DNA of 64,000 nucleotides. Source: Synchiropus splendidus. Its lineage: Eukaryota > Chordata > Actinopteri > Syngnathiformes > Callionymidae. The notes under the pieces are model-generated. The model ran no database searches and was not told the DNA's origin. It worked only from the letters and a program-made list of their open reading frames with translations. The position numbers and the translations under genes are program-made. Shown here piece by piece: positions 1-30,837 of this stretch. Each line of letters starts with the position of its first letter. Within the stretch, counting starts at the first letter, position 1. The stretch lies in NCBI RefSeq assembly GCF_027744825.2, contig NC_071334.1, forward strand, positions 28,411,937 through 28,475,936, in the 5' to 3' direction.

Positions 1-174
1 ACCTTTTCAGCTCAGAGTGCATCAAAAAAGTCTTCACACTTTTTGGGTTTGGCTTTTTATTGGCAGATTTTCAATCCGTGTCCTCTTTTACATTTGTTAC
101 AAAGAATCAAAAGACCCTCAGCTGAAGCTGTGGCGTGGCAGCTAGAAGGCGAACTGTGTGGCACTTGATCTTAC
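1..174 (-). other. pax2 intron 7, 5' part
   Basis: This is the intron after exon 7, cut by the window edge. I see no further coding match or repeat in it. Confidence 0.8.
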
Positions 175-19081
<18,907 letters not shown>

Positions 19082-19480
19082 CGGATAGCAAAGCAAAGAC
19101 AAATAATCAACTGAAGTCGCCGTTTCGCCTCTCTATCAGCAGTAAAAACGCAAGGAAAAAGGTGGGACTCTCGTACTGATGGAGGGACTCCGCTCCACCT
19201 CCGCTCGGACAGCAACTTCGTTTCCTCCAAAAGTTGCCCTTTTCTTCAGTCTTCAGTAAGAGTCCGGTGCAGCAGCAGCGCAGGTCGGACAGGTGCGCAC
19301 CATGACTGTGGTCAGAAACGCGACCTTCTGTTGTCGTGGATCTCAGCAGAGGTAATTCTCACAGCGGGAGCTCCACAGATCTGGGCCCGGTATCTCCTCA
19401 GTCCTGGCGGCCGAGATGCGCGCGTCACAACCGGTGAAGGAACGCGCGGTGGGACGCTGGAGGATGCGTCAGGCTGGATG
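19082..19480 (-). promoter_or_regulatory. pax2: pax2 5' leader and CpG-rich proximal promoter region
   Basis: The sequence directly upstream of the start codon is richer in G+C and CpG than its surroundings, mainly 19195-19480 (for example GCGCGCG near 19418 and CGCGCGG near 19442). A CpG-rich start region is typical of vertebrate developmental genes. No TATA box is obvious and the transcription start cannot be placed. A short upstream frame lies at 19253-19303. Confidence 0.6.
19253..19303 (-). other. possible upstream ORF in pax2 leader
   Basis: ATG at 19303 opens a 16-codon frame (MVRTCPTCAAAAPDSY) ending in TGA at 19253, 172 bp before the pax2 start. It matters only if transcription begins upstream of 19303, which is not shown. 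Confidence 0.3.
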
Positions 19481-19794
19481 TTTGGCTCTGCGAGTGAAGC
19501 CTCTGTGTGTGTGTCTGTGCTACTAAAAGCTGCAAGCCTCCCCTCCTCTTCTTCCTCCCTCCTTCCTCCCCTCTGCAGACCCCACCACCCCCCTTTTTCC
19601 TTTTTGCTTATATGGATGACTTGTCAGACAAAGGCAGTAGATGCCAACACGTCGTGATTCCGGAGGTCCAAACGAGGAGGTCTTCAGGTCAGGAGGAGAG
19701 CGACTGAGTGAAGAGTTGATAACAACCACCTCGTACATCAACCTGCACAATGCTGAGAAGGAATACAATCTATTATTATTATTACTATTATTAC

Positions 19795-19870
<76 letters not shown>

Positions 19871-21265
19871 AACAATAATAACAAACCTCAGATCTCAGAT
19901 TCAATATTTTTTAGAATCAGCAAATTGGAGTTTAAACGACTGAATGGTTTGAAACAAGTTATTCTTGCACTACATTTACTTTTCACTACTATTACTACCT
20001 TTATTATTACTAGACATATATTACTATTATTAAGATATGTCTAGACTCAAATTGGAATTTCACTTACATTTGAATGATTAAGTTATTTTTTCACTACTGC
20101 AACAATAATAAAAAAAATGACGTATTATTATTATCGTTGTTGTTGTTGAACAAAGTTATTGCGACTTGGTTCATACATTCTTCACTTCTAATCTTCATTA
20201 TCATTAATGATAGATCTTTGTCATCATCAAACAGAAAAAGAACGCATTTGTAAAGTGCTTAAATGAACTTAAAACGTATCCTTATCATCTCCATATTATT
20301 ATTGTAATATCATTTCTTACAAGATTGACTCATTATAAGATAATTTTTCCGTTTTGCATGGTAAAATGATTGCGGTCGTGGGTATGATTTACTGTGACGG
20401 GCAATGTGTTTGAAAGCGAGTTCCTTCAGCATATGAAGCCCCTACACTCTCGGTATACAGGTATTAATGGTTGCCATCGCGTAAGTCAGGCGGTGGGCAG
20501 ACGACCACGCCCCCATGCCATGTAAGTTGGCACTGCTGGGATCAGATCTATCAAAAGACAAGAGAACAAACACCATGGCTTCAGCCTCCATAGTCTAAAC
20601 GCTTTATTGGTAAACGTAATTATTTAGTTGACGTTTATGTCGACACGTGAACCAACAGAAGTCAAGCGAGTTGTGGGCAGCAGGCGAGTCGGGACAATAC
20701 ACCTGTCCTTCTGTAGATGGCGCTGTATAGTTTCACAACCAGACTCCAGTCGGCTCAAACTACATCCCCAAATAAGTGAAACTCTGCGCTCCACTCGGGT
20801 GGCTGCGATGAAACTGGGGAGTGAGGCCCTTCTTCTGGAACAATTACCGTAAAAACTGGAGATGCATGTAAGACGCAGAGAGGAATTAAACAGCAGGGAA
20901 GAGTTTGTGCACCTGCAGGTATCAGACTGCGACACCAGTCAGAACAGTCAGTGCGTGATGAGCTTCATTCAGCCTTGATCCTAATCATCCGGCTATTCCA
21001 CTTATTTCCGATCCAATTAAACTTATAAATAAATAAGTAGCTGCTTAATTCTCTTGCAGGGTGGGAAAATGCCAGGACCACTAAACTCCATTTGGTTATG
21101 AGAGGACTCACTAACTTATTTGGATGACGGCTGTAGTATGTGCATTTGCATCTCATTATAAATCTGAAATATATTAAAATGCCTATTGATAATGACCAAA
21201 AATATTACACTGATGCGGCTTGTATTATTTATTTCTAAATTTAAGCTAGCTATCAGCTATTACCC

Positions 21266-21267
<2 letters not shown>
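19481..21267. other. upstream non-coding DNA, 19.5-21.3 kb
   Basis: Contains the (ATT)n array at 19773-19868, then AT-rich DNA. A less AT-rich, non-repetitive part runs from about 20400 to 20960. Open frames there on both strands show no recognisable family. An octamer ATTTGCAT is at 21144-21151. Confidence 0.6.
19773..19868. repeat. (ATT)n microsatellite
   Basis: About 32 units of ATT with a few ACT interruptions at the left end, about 690 bp upstream of the pax2 start codon. Confidence 0.97.

Positions 21268-21352
<85 letters not shown>
21268..21352. repeat. (TAA)n microsatellite
   Basis: About 28 uninterrupted TAA units, in opposite orientation to the arrays at 19773 and 24717. Confidence 0.97.
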
Positions 21353-21353
<1 letters not shown>

Positions 21354-21809
21354 CATACATTCAATATAGATTCGATGTTTCACGTTGTGTCTATTACTAG
21401 AGAAGTCTTCATGGTGTCCTTGGGCTCATGTTACTTGTTAATATTGATGCCCTGCGTATAATGTTTCCTCAGGCAGGTCCGACTTGTCGCTAATACGGCT
21501 GTTAAAAGCTGCGGTGGAAGTGGTGTTCAGTGGTGGGCTTTATTAATATTCCCTGTGTTTTATTTTAATCTTGTCATGAATGTGGACGTCCTGCGGTGGG
21601 GATGGGGGGCTGTGCCTCCTGGTCAGGTTAGGGGATGATTTCTCTTTTTGTTACTGATTTTGGATCGAGCTTCTGCTACAATATGTAGCACTATAGGCTG
21701 TAATTTCACACTCGATTGCACATTTCCCTTAAAGCTACATTCTCTTTCCCCCCTTTAAGACCACCACTATCAACACACAATCACCCCCTCCACTTCTCAT
21801 GCCCTCCTG

Positions 21810-21839
21810 CCCCCCCACCCCTCCCACCCCGAACCCCCC
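21810..21839 (-). other. G-quadruplex-type motif
   Basis: On the minus strand, read 5' to 3', there are five G-runs of 6, 4, 3, 4 and 7 separated by loops of 3, 1, 1 and 1 bases. This satisfies the usual G4 pattern with short loops. It lies 2.7 kb upstream of the pax2 start, on the pax2 sense strand. Confidence 0.6.
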
Positions 21840-22971
21840 ATATTTGATCTCCCAATTGTAAAACTTAAGCAGGAAGAAAGACAAAGGGAATTGTTTTTGT
21901 TTGAACACATATAAGGGGAAGAATTCATTGTGTTTGCACTTGTCCTGTTTGGAAAGAGACTCAATTTTATTTATGTGCAACAATCTGTCAGAGCATGGAC
22001 CAGTCCAGGCGGCTTCAGCTCAGCACAGGTCCCAACACAGGCCTCTGAGCAACTGAATACAGTGGAGCTAAAGGTTATATATTTTCTAATCTGTCAGTCT
22101 GAGTCTTCTGAAAGATTTGTCTTGACCACCATTGTAGACAAGGCATTTCCCCACAGGTTGGATTAGCAACAGCCAAGCTCAAACTGTGGAATCAATGTTG
22201 ACAGATTAGAACATCCAATGCATGGAAAACCACAGGTAAAGCACAAGTGAAGTGGAACACAGTAATTCTAAAGAAAATAAAAATAATAATTATTCATGAA
22301 AAACACATCAAAAAGATAATTCAACTCAAAGAATATTTAGTCGACAAATTACAGTTGCTATGACAGTCATCGAACACAGTATTTATTATTCAAAAGAGTC
22401 TCCCCTGGCTTGCTGGGACAAACAAACTAGCAAATGAAAGTCATTTTGTCCCACGAAAGACAATGACTTAAAGCTGATTGTACGAGGGAAGTTTACAACT
22501 GGTTAGAGTTCAACTCCAACTGAGGTGAATGTGATGCGATGGGCCGGACGCTTGACTTGGGAAGGACCCTTGACCTTGGTACAAAATCCTCCTTGACCTT
22601 CTTTTTGCAACATAGCAAAAATATTCAGCACGAGCAGCATTTTAGGTAAAAGGTATGACGGTACATATAAATTCCTTTAATGCTCTTGTCCTAATGACTA
22701 TCTCTGAGCCTGTAATGCTGCTACTTTTTGATCCTGTAGTAGCATGAAAGATTCAACGACACAGCTCAAGGTGATAGAGACAATCTGGCTCAGAGGAGTC
22801 AGACCCAGTCACAGAGCAACACTAAACAATTATCCGAAAATGGCAATGTTTTTGCTCGAGCGGCAGTGCAGTGTTGCATGATGGCATTTGCCGTTTAAGA
22901 GTGCTTTTAACCAAGAAGTAGAATGGCTATCTTGAAATGATGCCACCGACCATGTGCGAGTATATCATGGG

Positions 22972-23060
22972 CCATATTTAGCCCACGATCCTTGAGTTTG
23001 ATATATATATATATATATATATGCACAGCAAACCATATTTAACCCACGGTCCTTTTCATA
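22972..23060. repeat. diverged tandem duplication with (AT)n between copies
   Basis: CCATATTTAGCCCACGATCC (22972-22991) reappears as CCATATTTAACCCACGGTCC (23033-23052), 61 bp later. Both are followed by AT-repeat sequence, and a (AT)n run lies at 23001-23022. Confidence 0.75.
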
Positions 23061-24716
23061 TATATGTATATATATTAACCCAGAACATTCTCGATTTGTT
23101 GAAATGAACCCAAATATTGGAAAAAATATACATATATTTGAAATATAATACAATATGGATAAATGAATTCAATTCAAAATCAAGATTGCATTCTCTGAAA
23201 AGAGTGACTGCAGAGGTGTATTTTGACACAAGTATTCAAGACTGCATGTCAGGAGTTTGGAAAATGTTTTCGGAGCCATTAGCAGAGGTGAAACGTATTG
23301 ACAGAGAGTAATTTATCTTTTGCCCGCTTCCTAATGGCTCCTGCAGAGGAGCACGGGTAGGCGGGGGGGGTGTAGGGGGAGCAGAGGCTGCAGCAAGGGC
23401 CCGGGCAGCAGAGCTCACTTCCACTCAGTGACGGGCTGGATGCTGGAAGCATCGGCCCGGCAACCGAAGACCGGAGACCTTTCTCTATGAACTGTGCCGC
23501 CAACGATATTATAATGTTGCATTGAAAATAAAGAATAAAGCAGAGATAATCCCCAGTAGATTTACATTCATATATGAAGCCACAATTCAGGGGAAAATGA
23601 TCACCTCAGACAAAATCTATGTCAAAATAACATCAACTGCGTGTTGTGCTGTGGGTCCAGGACTTCTGGTCGACTGCAGGAACAGATGGAGCATCAATTT
23701 GATTCCACCCTGGACACAGCAAACCATTGATTTTACACTTGATTTAATTTTCCTCATAATTAATTGGGTCATTACGACTGTTTTCCATTGATCTGCTGGT
23801 TTACATCTAAAATGAATTACAGTGATGTTTCAGCCTGCACTTTCCCTTTCAGTGTTAAACAGTGACTGTACATTTAAATGAAATGTGTTGTGAAATGTGT
23901 GAAGCGTTTTCAAGCTTCACTATATACACATGTTTAATTGCTTACGGGACATAGTGCTGCAGTCTGAAACAATTGTGTTATTATTATTACTATTATTAAG
24001 TAATAATAACAATAATAATAAATAAAAATTATCAATGAACAATATATTGTTAAGAATACTGTGATTAAAATAACATGCTATATACATTTACACCCGAAGG
24101 TTAAAATCATTTAAATGAACACTGCGAAAGTTGAGAATAGCAATACAGATTAAAAAGTCTTGAAGAAAGGTAACTAAAGGTCACTGTGAAAGTTTACAGC
24201 AGTCAGGGACATGACTGAAACGATACGTACTCACTCATAGAACACACACACATGCACACCCACATGGTATGAATATCTAAATAGTGGTGAGGGGAGATCA
24301 GGTTACATTCCTCTGATTGGAAAACACTTGGTGAAATTACTTTTCGTACCCGGAGCACAAAAGCAGTCAGTCCTGGGCCTTGGCCGCCTCAGGTTCAGCA
24401 AATCATTAAGAAAAATTAACATCTCATTTGCATTGAATTCTGAATGAAGTTGCGGGAAAAAAGTGATTATACTACATTATTAGTTCAGCAGGTTTCATGC
24501 AAAGCGACATTTTGCTTCATATGTCTTAATATGACGTCATGTCTCCTATTTAAAGCAACAGCTATTTAGAATCACACAAATAGTCCACACAGTGTTTTAC
24601 ATTAAGATAATATGGAATACATGATGCAAATAATCCACTATAAAATGCATACTTAATTTACCGTTTTTTTTAACAAAACAAATTCGAATTTGGTGACAAT
24701 TACATCATTATGTACA

Positions 24717-24788
<72 letters not shown>
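24717..24788. repeat. (ATT)n microsatellite
   Basis: About 24 uninterrupted ATT units. Confidence 0.97.
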
Positions 24789-26939
24789 GTTATATTGTGC
24801 TATAAACTAAATGGTTGCATGCTGGTGTTTGTTGAAAACAAAATAAAACAAAACTATAAGTAAGAACTTCATTTAAAATCTCATTGAACTTCTGCTTGCA
24901 TTTACACAATATATTTTTTTATTTTATGTATTATTTTCAATGTCTCTCATTTTCATTATAATTATTTATATATGCCATGTTAAATAATGTAACTTAAAAA
25001 ACTATAATGAGAAGCAGATTTCATTTTCATGCTTACTATTTTTTAAATTCTTTATTCATTTTAATTTAAATTTCATCAATGTTTTTCAGTTAACTTTTTA
25101 AAATAACCTTTCGTAAGTTAAGTAACATAGACTTAAATGATACAATATAAAAACTGACATGAGTATCTACAAGTGTAAGTCTGCCCAAGAATGTCTGTCA
25201 GTAAATCAAAATATGTATAAATAATGTTCTAATATTGAAATATTAGCAGAATAAGAAAAAGCAACTCCAGAATATCCATAAATAAAACACCAGACAGATT
25301 CTCAAAAACCTAAAAAGCCGAAATAAACCCAAATCAAATCTAATAAATAAGATGGCCTTCAACTGATTCATAACAAAGAGATGAATATCTTTTACGACTT
25401 CACCATCTCCAGTGACTTGAGAGAGTGAATTGGGGAATAAAGCGACAAACGACCTAAAACACATCCTGGCTCCTCATTCATTATGCAGATTTGCATGTAA
25501 TTGTTAAATATGCCCCGGAGTGCCGGGGTAAAAATAGAGCTCCATCCTGTCATTCTCACAAAGTTGCATTTGTTGTACTGGGAATCCAAGTTTCCACATG
25601 GCTAGGTAAATGTGCCTTCTATTCTGGAAACATTCTCTGAGTGAGTGATATGGTTTGATAGCTGCTGGATCACACAGTTTATCGTCTGCAAGAGTCCATC
25701 TCTCGATGGATACCATAAGACTCCGGACCATGGCTCTGAGCTGATCCCACGTCTGCAGCTTCCCTCCTGTCAGTGTGTGCGTGTGTTGTAGCCTGAGGCC
25801 GCTCAGAGGTGTCCCGCCAGCTGCCTGTGTCCCAACCAGACAGCCAACAGCTTCCAATCACATGTCAGCAATATGGGAACCAGAGCTTCTGTCCGGTGGG
25901 CTGCAGTCTGAATGCATAATGTAGCAGTCACCTCCTGGTGGTGGGCTGCACAAATGTTGCTGTTCCCAACAGCGCACACCTCACTGGCTGTTTTGACTTC
26001 CACTGCTTTTATGTTCATTACCACAAATACACAATGGTGTATATGTCATTTACTTTGTTATGGATTCCATATCAAATGCCAGGTTTCCACTCAAAAACAT
26101 TTAGGCAAAAGATCTTTAGGAATCAATTCTACTCCCAGCTGTTTTTCATGTTTTTATCATGATTTTTATGATATATAGCATGATAGAAATCCTGCTCGGC
26201 ATGTTTCTCATAGTTTTTAAATCACCCAGAAGTGAAAAATTCAATGAACTTCAACTAACTTTCCAGTAATCGTTAAGTAACTGTAAGTTCTACAATGTCA
26301 TACAGAATGATACCTTCATGTCTCACTTAGAGTTAGTTAGACAGTGTTACCGGCACCACACAATTAGACACAGTGTGGACTAGCTAGCGCTTTATTCTTC
26401 AGCACCTCGGAGGCATATAGTTATTTAAATATCAATTGGATATACTGTTAGTACTCGGGTTCTAGAAACGTGTAGAGCCAGAAGATCAGAGATGAGTTGG
26501 CACTGTTTCATGGTTGCTGTACTTGCTGGGAAAGTGAACTTAAATTCAAGGAATTGTTGATGTACTGGTGATCTGACGTCAGCACTGTGAAGTAAAAGTG
26601 ATGTCACGATGTGGTCACTTTTTGAGGGCATAATGGTAAATTACATATTGCATGTAAAAAGGTAAAAGGTGCTCACAACAATCAAAAGTTCCATAATGTA
26701 CTGCAAGAGTTGAAGCCTTCAGAACCTGATAAGTTGAAATGAAATGTAACCCTGCTGCTGTGGCCATCTCTGAACAGGACCATTTCATGGTGTTGTTTTC
26801 CCTGTTGGTGAGTAAAAACACACACAGCCATTCTTCTCCTGCTCTTGCTGGTTTCTTCTTTTGTCTTTGCTAGTTAGCGCCATCATAGCGATGATGTGAT
26901 GTGATTTGATGACTGTCAGCTGCTTCACTGTGATTTGCT

Positions 26940-26942
<3 letters not shown>
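24789..26942. other. upstream non-coding DNA, 24.8-26.9 kb
   Basis: AT-rich to about 25400, then less AT-rich. It holds an octamer ATTTGCAT at 25489-25496. The minus-strand open frame at 25504-25857 is discussed as a finding. No confident gene or transposon is seen. Confidence 0.55.

Positions 26943-26981
<39 letters not shown>
26943..26981. repeat. (TG)n microsatellite
   Basis: About 19 uninterrupted TG units. Confidence 0.97.
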
Positions 26982-26983
<2 letters not shown>

Positions 26984-28381
26984 TCCTCCCTGCAGAAATC
27001 TACGGATGAGCAGCTCCCACACCAGCTCCTGATCACTTCTGTAAATGCTTCCTGTCACCTTCAGTGGTGTAATGATCATGAAAATTGTGACCTTGATCTA
27101 TGAGAAGCCATAATGTGACTGAATGGCCTCCTCCCACACACTTTCTCACCCCCCTCCGCCGGCACGGAGCTTTTGCTAGAGGACGGTTCCCAGGAAGATT
27201 GTTTAGTGGTAATAAAAAGCCAGTAGTTTGGGTTGTAATGGGACGGGCTTTCCTCCTCTCAGCAGCTATTTGGCTAAATCTTCAGTGATGGAGGTCTGTG
27301 TGAATGTAGATGAGAGTCTGGGAGATGTTGTCCTCGGGTGCCAGAGAGGTTTTATGGTCTGGTCTGATCACAGCCATCACATTGTTTAGAGGATGGAGAA
27401 GCGCAGCACTGATGTTATGTCCTGTACTTATCATCGGAGGTTAGAATCTAAAAATCCCCAACTCATCTGGATGTTATGGCTCCTGTGTTCATGCTGTCAT
27501 CTGGTTTATTGTCATTGTTTAAAAGAAAAAGCACAAATCAGCAGCTCAAAAAAGATGCAGCATTTTATCCACAATCTGTAAAACCAGTGTTGGTTAATGG
27601 TGCACCAGCAGCATGGGATGTTGCTACATTTCCAAGTCCTATCATCGAGATACTGTGTCCTGCAGCATTCCAAAGCTCTTTGGCAACTAAATCACAGCAA
27701 CCCAGACTGGGACATTGCAGAACCAAGCTTATAACATTGTAGTATGTCTGACAAAACACAATCATTCCACTGTAATATTTTAACAATTGTCAAGAATATG
27801 TTTCAACATTTAACATGACAGGGAATCAACATGATTCTGTATGTATTCTGTATAAGTAATAAAGCAGAATAAGAAAGAAATGTATTTTGCTGTATTTGTT
27901 ATTAATACATTTTTTTAATATGGATTATCCACTGCTATTTTTATTATTGTTTATCCACTGATCAACAAATGGAAATATAAATTTATTAAGTAATATATAT
28001 ATATATATATATTTTAATTTTTACTAATTAATGAAACATTTGAGGTTATTTGATGTTGAAAAGCATTTGATGTGGAAAAACTGTGACCCTGACCCTCAAC
28101 CTAGGCCTGAAGACTTTATGGCATTAAATCTTGATAGCAGTTTTGAATTTTTTGGAGGGTTGAGTAAGTATTTTTTGCCCGTGCAGTAGGACATCTAATT
28201 TCTGTTCTTAAAGACCCCGCTATACCGGACTGTGCCTATGTAGCTAACATTTCACAACAGATAATTTCACATTTCACAATTTCACACACAAAAATCATCA
28301 CAAGTATCATTTTGTTGTCACTTAAGATAAAAACCAAAAGTAGCAATATCACATGTTGTGCTGTGCAAGTACCATAAATAA
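26982..28381. other. upstream non-coding DNA, 27.0-28.4 kb
   Basis: No gene is recognised. A short (AT)n tract is at 27993-28012 and the rest is AT-rich unique sequence. Confidence 0.6.
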
Positions 28382-28731
28382 AGGCCCATTTATGCCCATC
28401 ATTCCATTCGTATTTGGACGGAGCCTTCTGTCCGTGCTCTGCGTTCATGTCGTCTTTATTTCTGTACGTTTCAACAAAGCATATGGATACGGACCAAACG
28501 CAGCAGTACCATAACAATAGTGGAAATTCTCCGTCCTCCAGTCATGATATATTTAACAGCAATGCTTTTTTCCAAGTTTGTCATTGACATGACTTTTGAC
28601 TGTGGGCTGCTCCCCCTGGTGGATATATTGGTGAACACGAATAGCGACACAAAGAAGACGTAAGCATGTGATCAGTGTCAGTAACATTGTTCAGGCACAA
28701 TTTTGTATGTAAAGGCAGCAAAAATGGTCCT
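28382..28731. mobile_element. possible Harbinger-like non-autonomous element (MITE)
   Basis: The left end AGGCCCATTTATGC (28382-28395) and the reverse complement of the right end (28718-28731, AGGACCATTTTTGC) match at 12 of 14 bases. The flanks are TAA on the left and TTA on the right, near the TWA target site of the PIF/Harbinger superfamily. The element is 350 bp and has no transposase. Assignment is tentative because the target sites are not identical. Confidence 0.4.
28607..28622 (-). promoter_or_regulatory. CTCF-like motif
   Basis: The minus strand reads CCACCAGGGGGAGCAG, which departs from the vertebrate CTCF core (CCACCAGGGGGCGC) at one position within the core. It lies inside the possible MITE. 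Binding is not shown. Confidence 0.4.
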
Positions 28732-29049
28732 TTAAGTTAATAAGCCATCTTATACAAGCAAGACCGGCCATTGAAAGTTTCAGAACGGCTTGGTTTTTAG
28801 GTACAGAGTAGAAAAAATCTTAATCAAATCAAACATTATTTAAATGAGCAGTGAATATGGCCAGACCAGGTGATATTAACATGAATGAGAATGTCTTGTT
28901 GAAGGTGACCCTTAGCCATTCTATATCAGCTCTGTGGAAAACTTCCGGCCGCAGGCTTAAATAAACTGCTCAACATGAATTTCAATGTCTTTGGCACAGA
29001 TGCAAGTCATTTCCAAAGAGTGTTTTTTTTTCCCATGTCAGAGAGGGAA

Positions 29050-29076
<27 letters not shown>
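29050..29076. repeat. (AC)n microsatellite
   Basis: About 13 AC units. Confidence 0.95.
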
Positions 29077-29080
<4 letters not shown>

Positions 29081-29547
29081 CAATCTCAGAAATCTCATTT
29101 AGTGGAGAAAATCTGGTTTGTGCAACACTGTTTTGATCATGCCCTTGCCAGCTTTCATATTTAAACGAGCAAAGGTTTAATTACCAAATGATGACAGTGT
29201 CATATGGTGCCGCGATGGCGCGGGGCGTCTAATGAATGCAGAGGAGCGAGGGGTGCGAGCACGACGCTGAGTGACAGTGGGATGCACAGATCAAAACAGA
29301 GAGAAAAACACTGTGGTAAAACATCTGTAATTTGCAATTCACTAATGTTCAATGGTTGCTCATGGATTAAGAATTTTAAACTATTGTCTGCCAGATGGAG
29401 ATGATGGAGGGAGGAGGGCGTCTGAGCTGCATATTTACATCTGTGTATCAACCCTGCATCCATGATCACACTCAGAAGTGTCTGCAAATCAAACTGAGGT
29501 TTTGTTTGTTTAGCTTTGTTTGTCCCTCATACAAGCTTCAGCATCTA
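29077..29547. other. upstream non-coding DNA, 29.1-29.5 kb
   Basis: Unique sequence with no recognised gene. Open frames on both strands at 29200-29490 overlap one another and look non-coding. Confidence 0.55.
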
Positions 29548-29620
29548 CAGGGGTTGGACAAAATAATGGAAACACCTTAAAGCTTATAGTTTAATGCAAA
29601 CCTTTTTTATTCAATTCAAT
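29548..29620 (+). mobile_element. Tc1/mariner-like transposon end
   Basis: CAGGGGTTGGACAAAATAAT directly after TA (29546-29547) matches the terminal sequence of a dispersed Tc1/mariner-type family as I remember it from fish. The TA flank fits its target site. A matching right end is not clear; a weak candidate is AGGTGTTTTC at 29731. This is probably a one-ended relic. Confidence 0.5.
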
Positions 29621-30837
29621 AAAAAACACAATTCTGGTCCTAGTGGGTCCGAGTCAGTTTGTTCATCAGAGAGGATGCACTAATGCAAGTGACAATAACA
29701 TTGTGTTATTCAATTTGATGCTTAAAATATAGGTGTTTTCGCGCTTGACGGTGGAATATAACGTAGAATAGAAAAAAGGAAGGAATGTGAATGTAGGGTC
29801 AGAGGAATAAGGAAGTAGGGTAGAGGTTCTGCCAAGCAGCTGTATGATACTTTGTCATACCTCCTTCTTAGTAATATGAATTTCTGCTGCATAGCTGGCT
29901 AAAACTACTTTGTAGCTTAAGCACAGCTGTCGCCAGGAAGGATTTTCTGGAAGCAAAAGACGTGATCTCTGATCATGGCAGCGTGAGGTTTTTGACTTGT
30001 TGGAATGTACCAGGATGCATCAGGAGGATATTCCGCCCTGCACTGGCTGTGATGAATAATACTGTCTGCACTGGTGCAGGGGGGCCATGTTGCTCATCTG
30101 CAATATTCCAGGACCCTCCGCCTGCTTCGCACTCCCGGGGCTCCCTCCCCAGGCCGGCGGAAACATCTGTCGCAGCGGCTGCCATTTTCCTCTGTGGTCA
30201 GGTGAAGGTGTTGCCTGCTAGCCGGGTGACACGGCACACATGGGTTCCTCCAACAACCGTGCTCATTAACAGGCAAATGGAGCAGGAGCGGCTGCAAATT
30301 GAGCAGCTTTTTTTTTTTTTTTTTTTTTTCCGCCAGGATCAGCCCCTGCCAGATTGTTGGGATCGCCAACGTGACATCACCAGCCCACTTTGCACCTCCA
30401 CCCTGTCCAAAAAAAAGAAGAAAAAAATGAACATCCCTAATCATCTGCCAGGCTAAACATTATTCTTCATGATTCAGATCAGCCATGCTGAGCGTCTCTT
30501 CTCCCTCTCCGGGCCAAGAGCAGCCAGCCTTGGACTGATTGCTCAGCCTTTTGTGTGCCCTTCGTTTGTAAGAGTGGCAAATCAATTCCAAAATCATCAC
30601 CCATGAGCACGGCGCAGGCAGAGCGGGCCGTGTGAGGTTTGGAGATACCAGACCAGGAAATCAGGAAAACAAATGCCTGCTAACTTGAAATGACAAATAT
30701 GAATATGTTGTTATATTGCATTATTCTTGGTTGTTTCTTTTTCAATTTCATGAATATTATTTCCATGTTTAATTTTATTTTTTATGTTATTTTAGTAGAC
30801 TCGGACCATTAGACAAGAGACATTTTCTTCTCTTGAA
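29621..30837. other. upstream non-coding DNA, 29.6-30.8 kb
   Basis: Includes a less AT-rich stretch at about 30000-30660, interrupted by poly-T at 30308-30329. No gene is recognised. The 164-codon plus-strand frame at 29962-30456 runs through the homopolymers and is not credible. Confidence 0.55.
30308..30329. repeat. poly-T tract
   Basis: Twenty-two T residues. Confidence 0.95.

Larger units (their letters stand above)
21353..24716. other. upstream non-coding DNA, 21.4-24.7 kb
   Basis: No gene is recognised. It includes a C-rich tract at 21810-21839 with G-quadruplex potential on the minus strand, a small diverged duplication around (AT)n at 22972-23060, and octamers at 24426-24433 and 24624-24631. 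Confidence 0.6.

Noticed and set aside
20580..20960. Possible end of a minus-strand transcript (AATAAA on the minus strand near 20602)
   Set aside because: A single polyadenylation-like hexamer in AT-rich DNA is not evidence. No exons can be linked to it.
29962..30456. 164-codon plus-strand frame
   Set aside because: It runs through a 22-base poly-T (Phe run) and an A-rich tract (Lys run), and an equally open frame lies on the other strand. No family resemblance.
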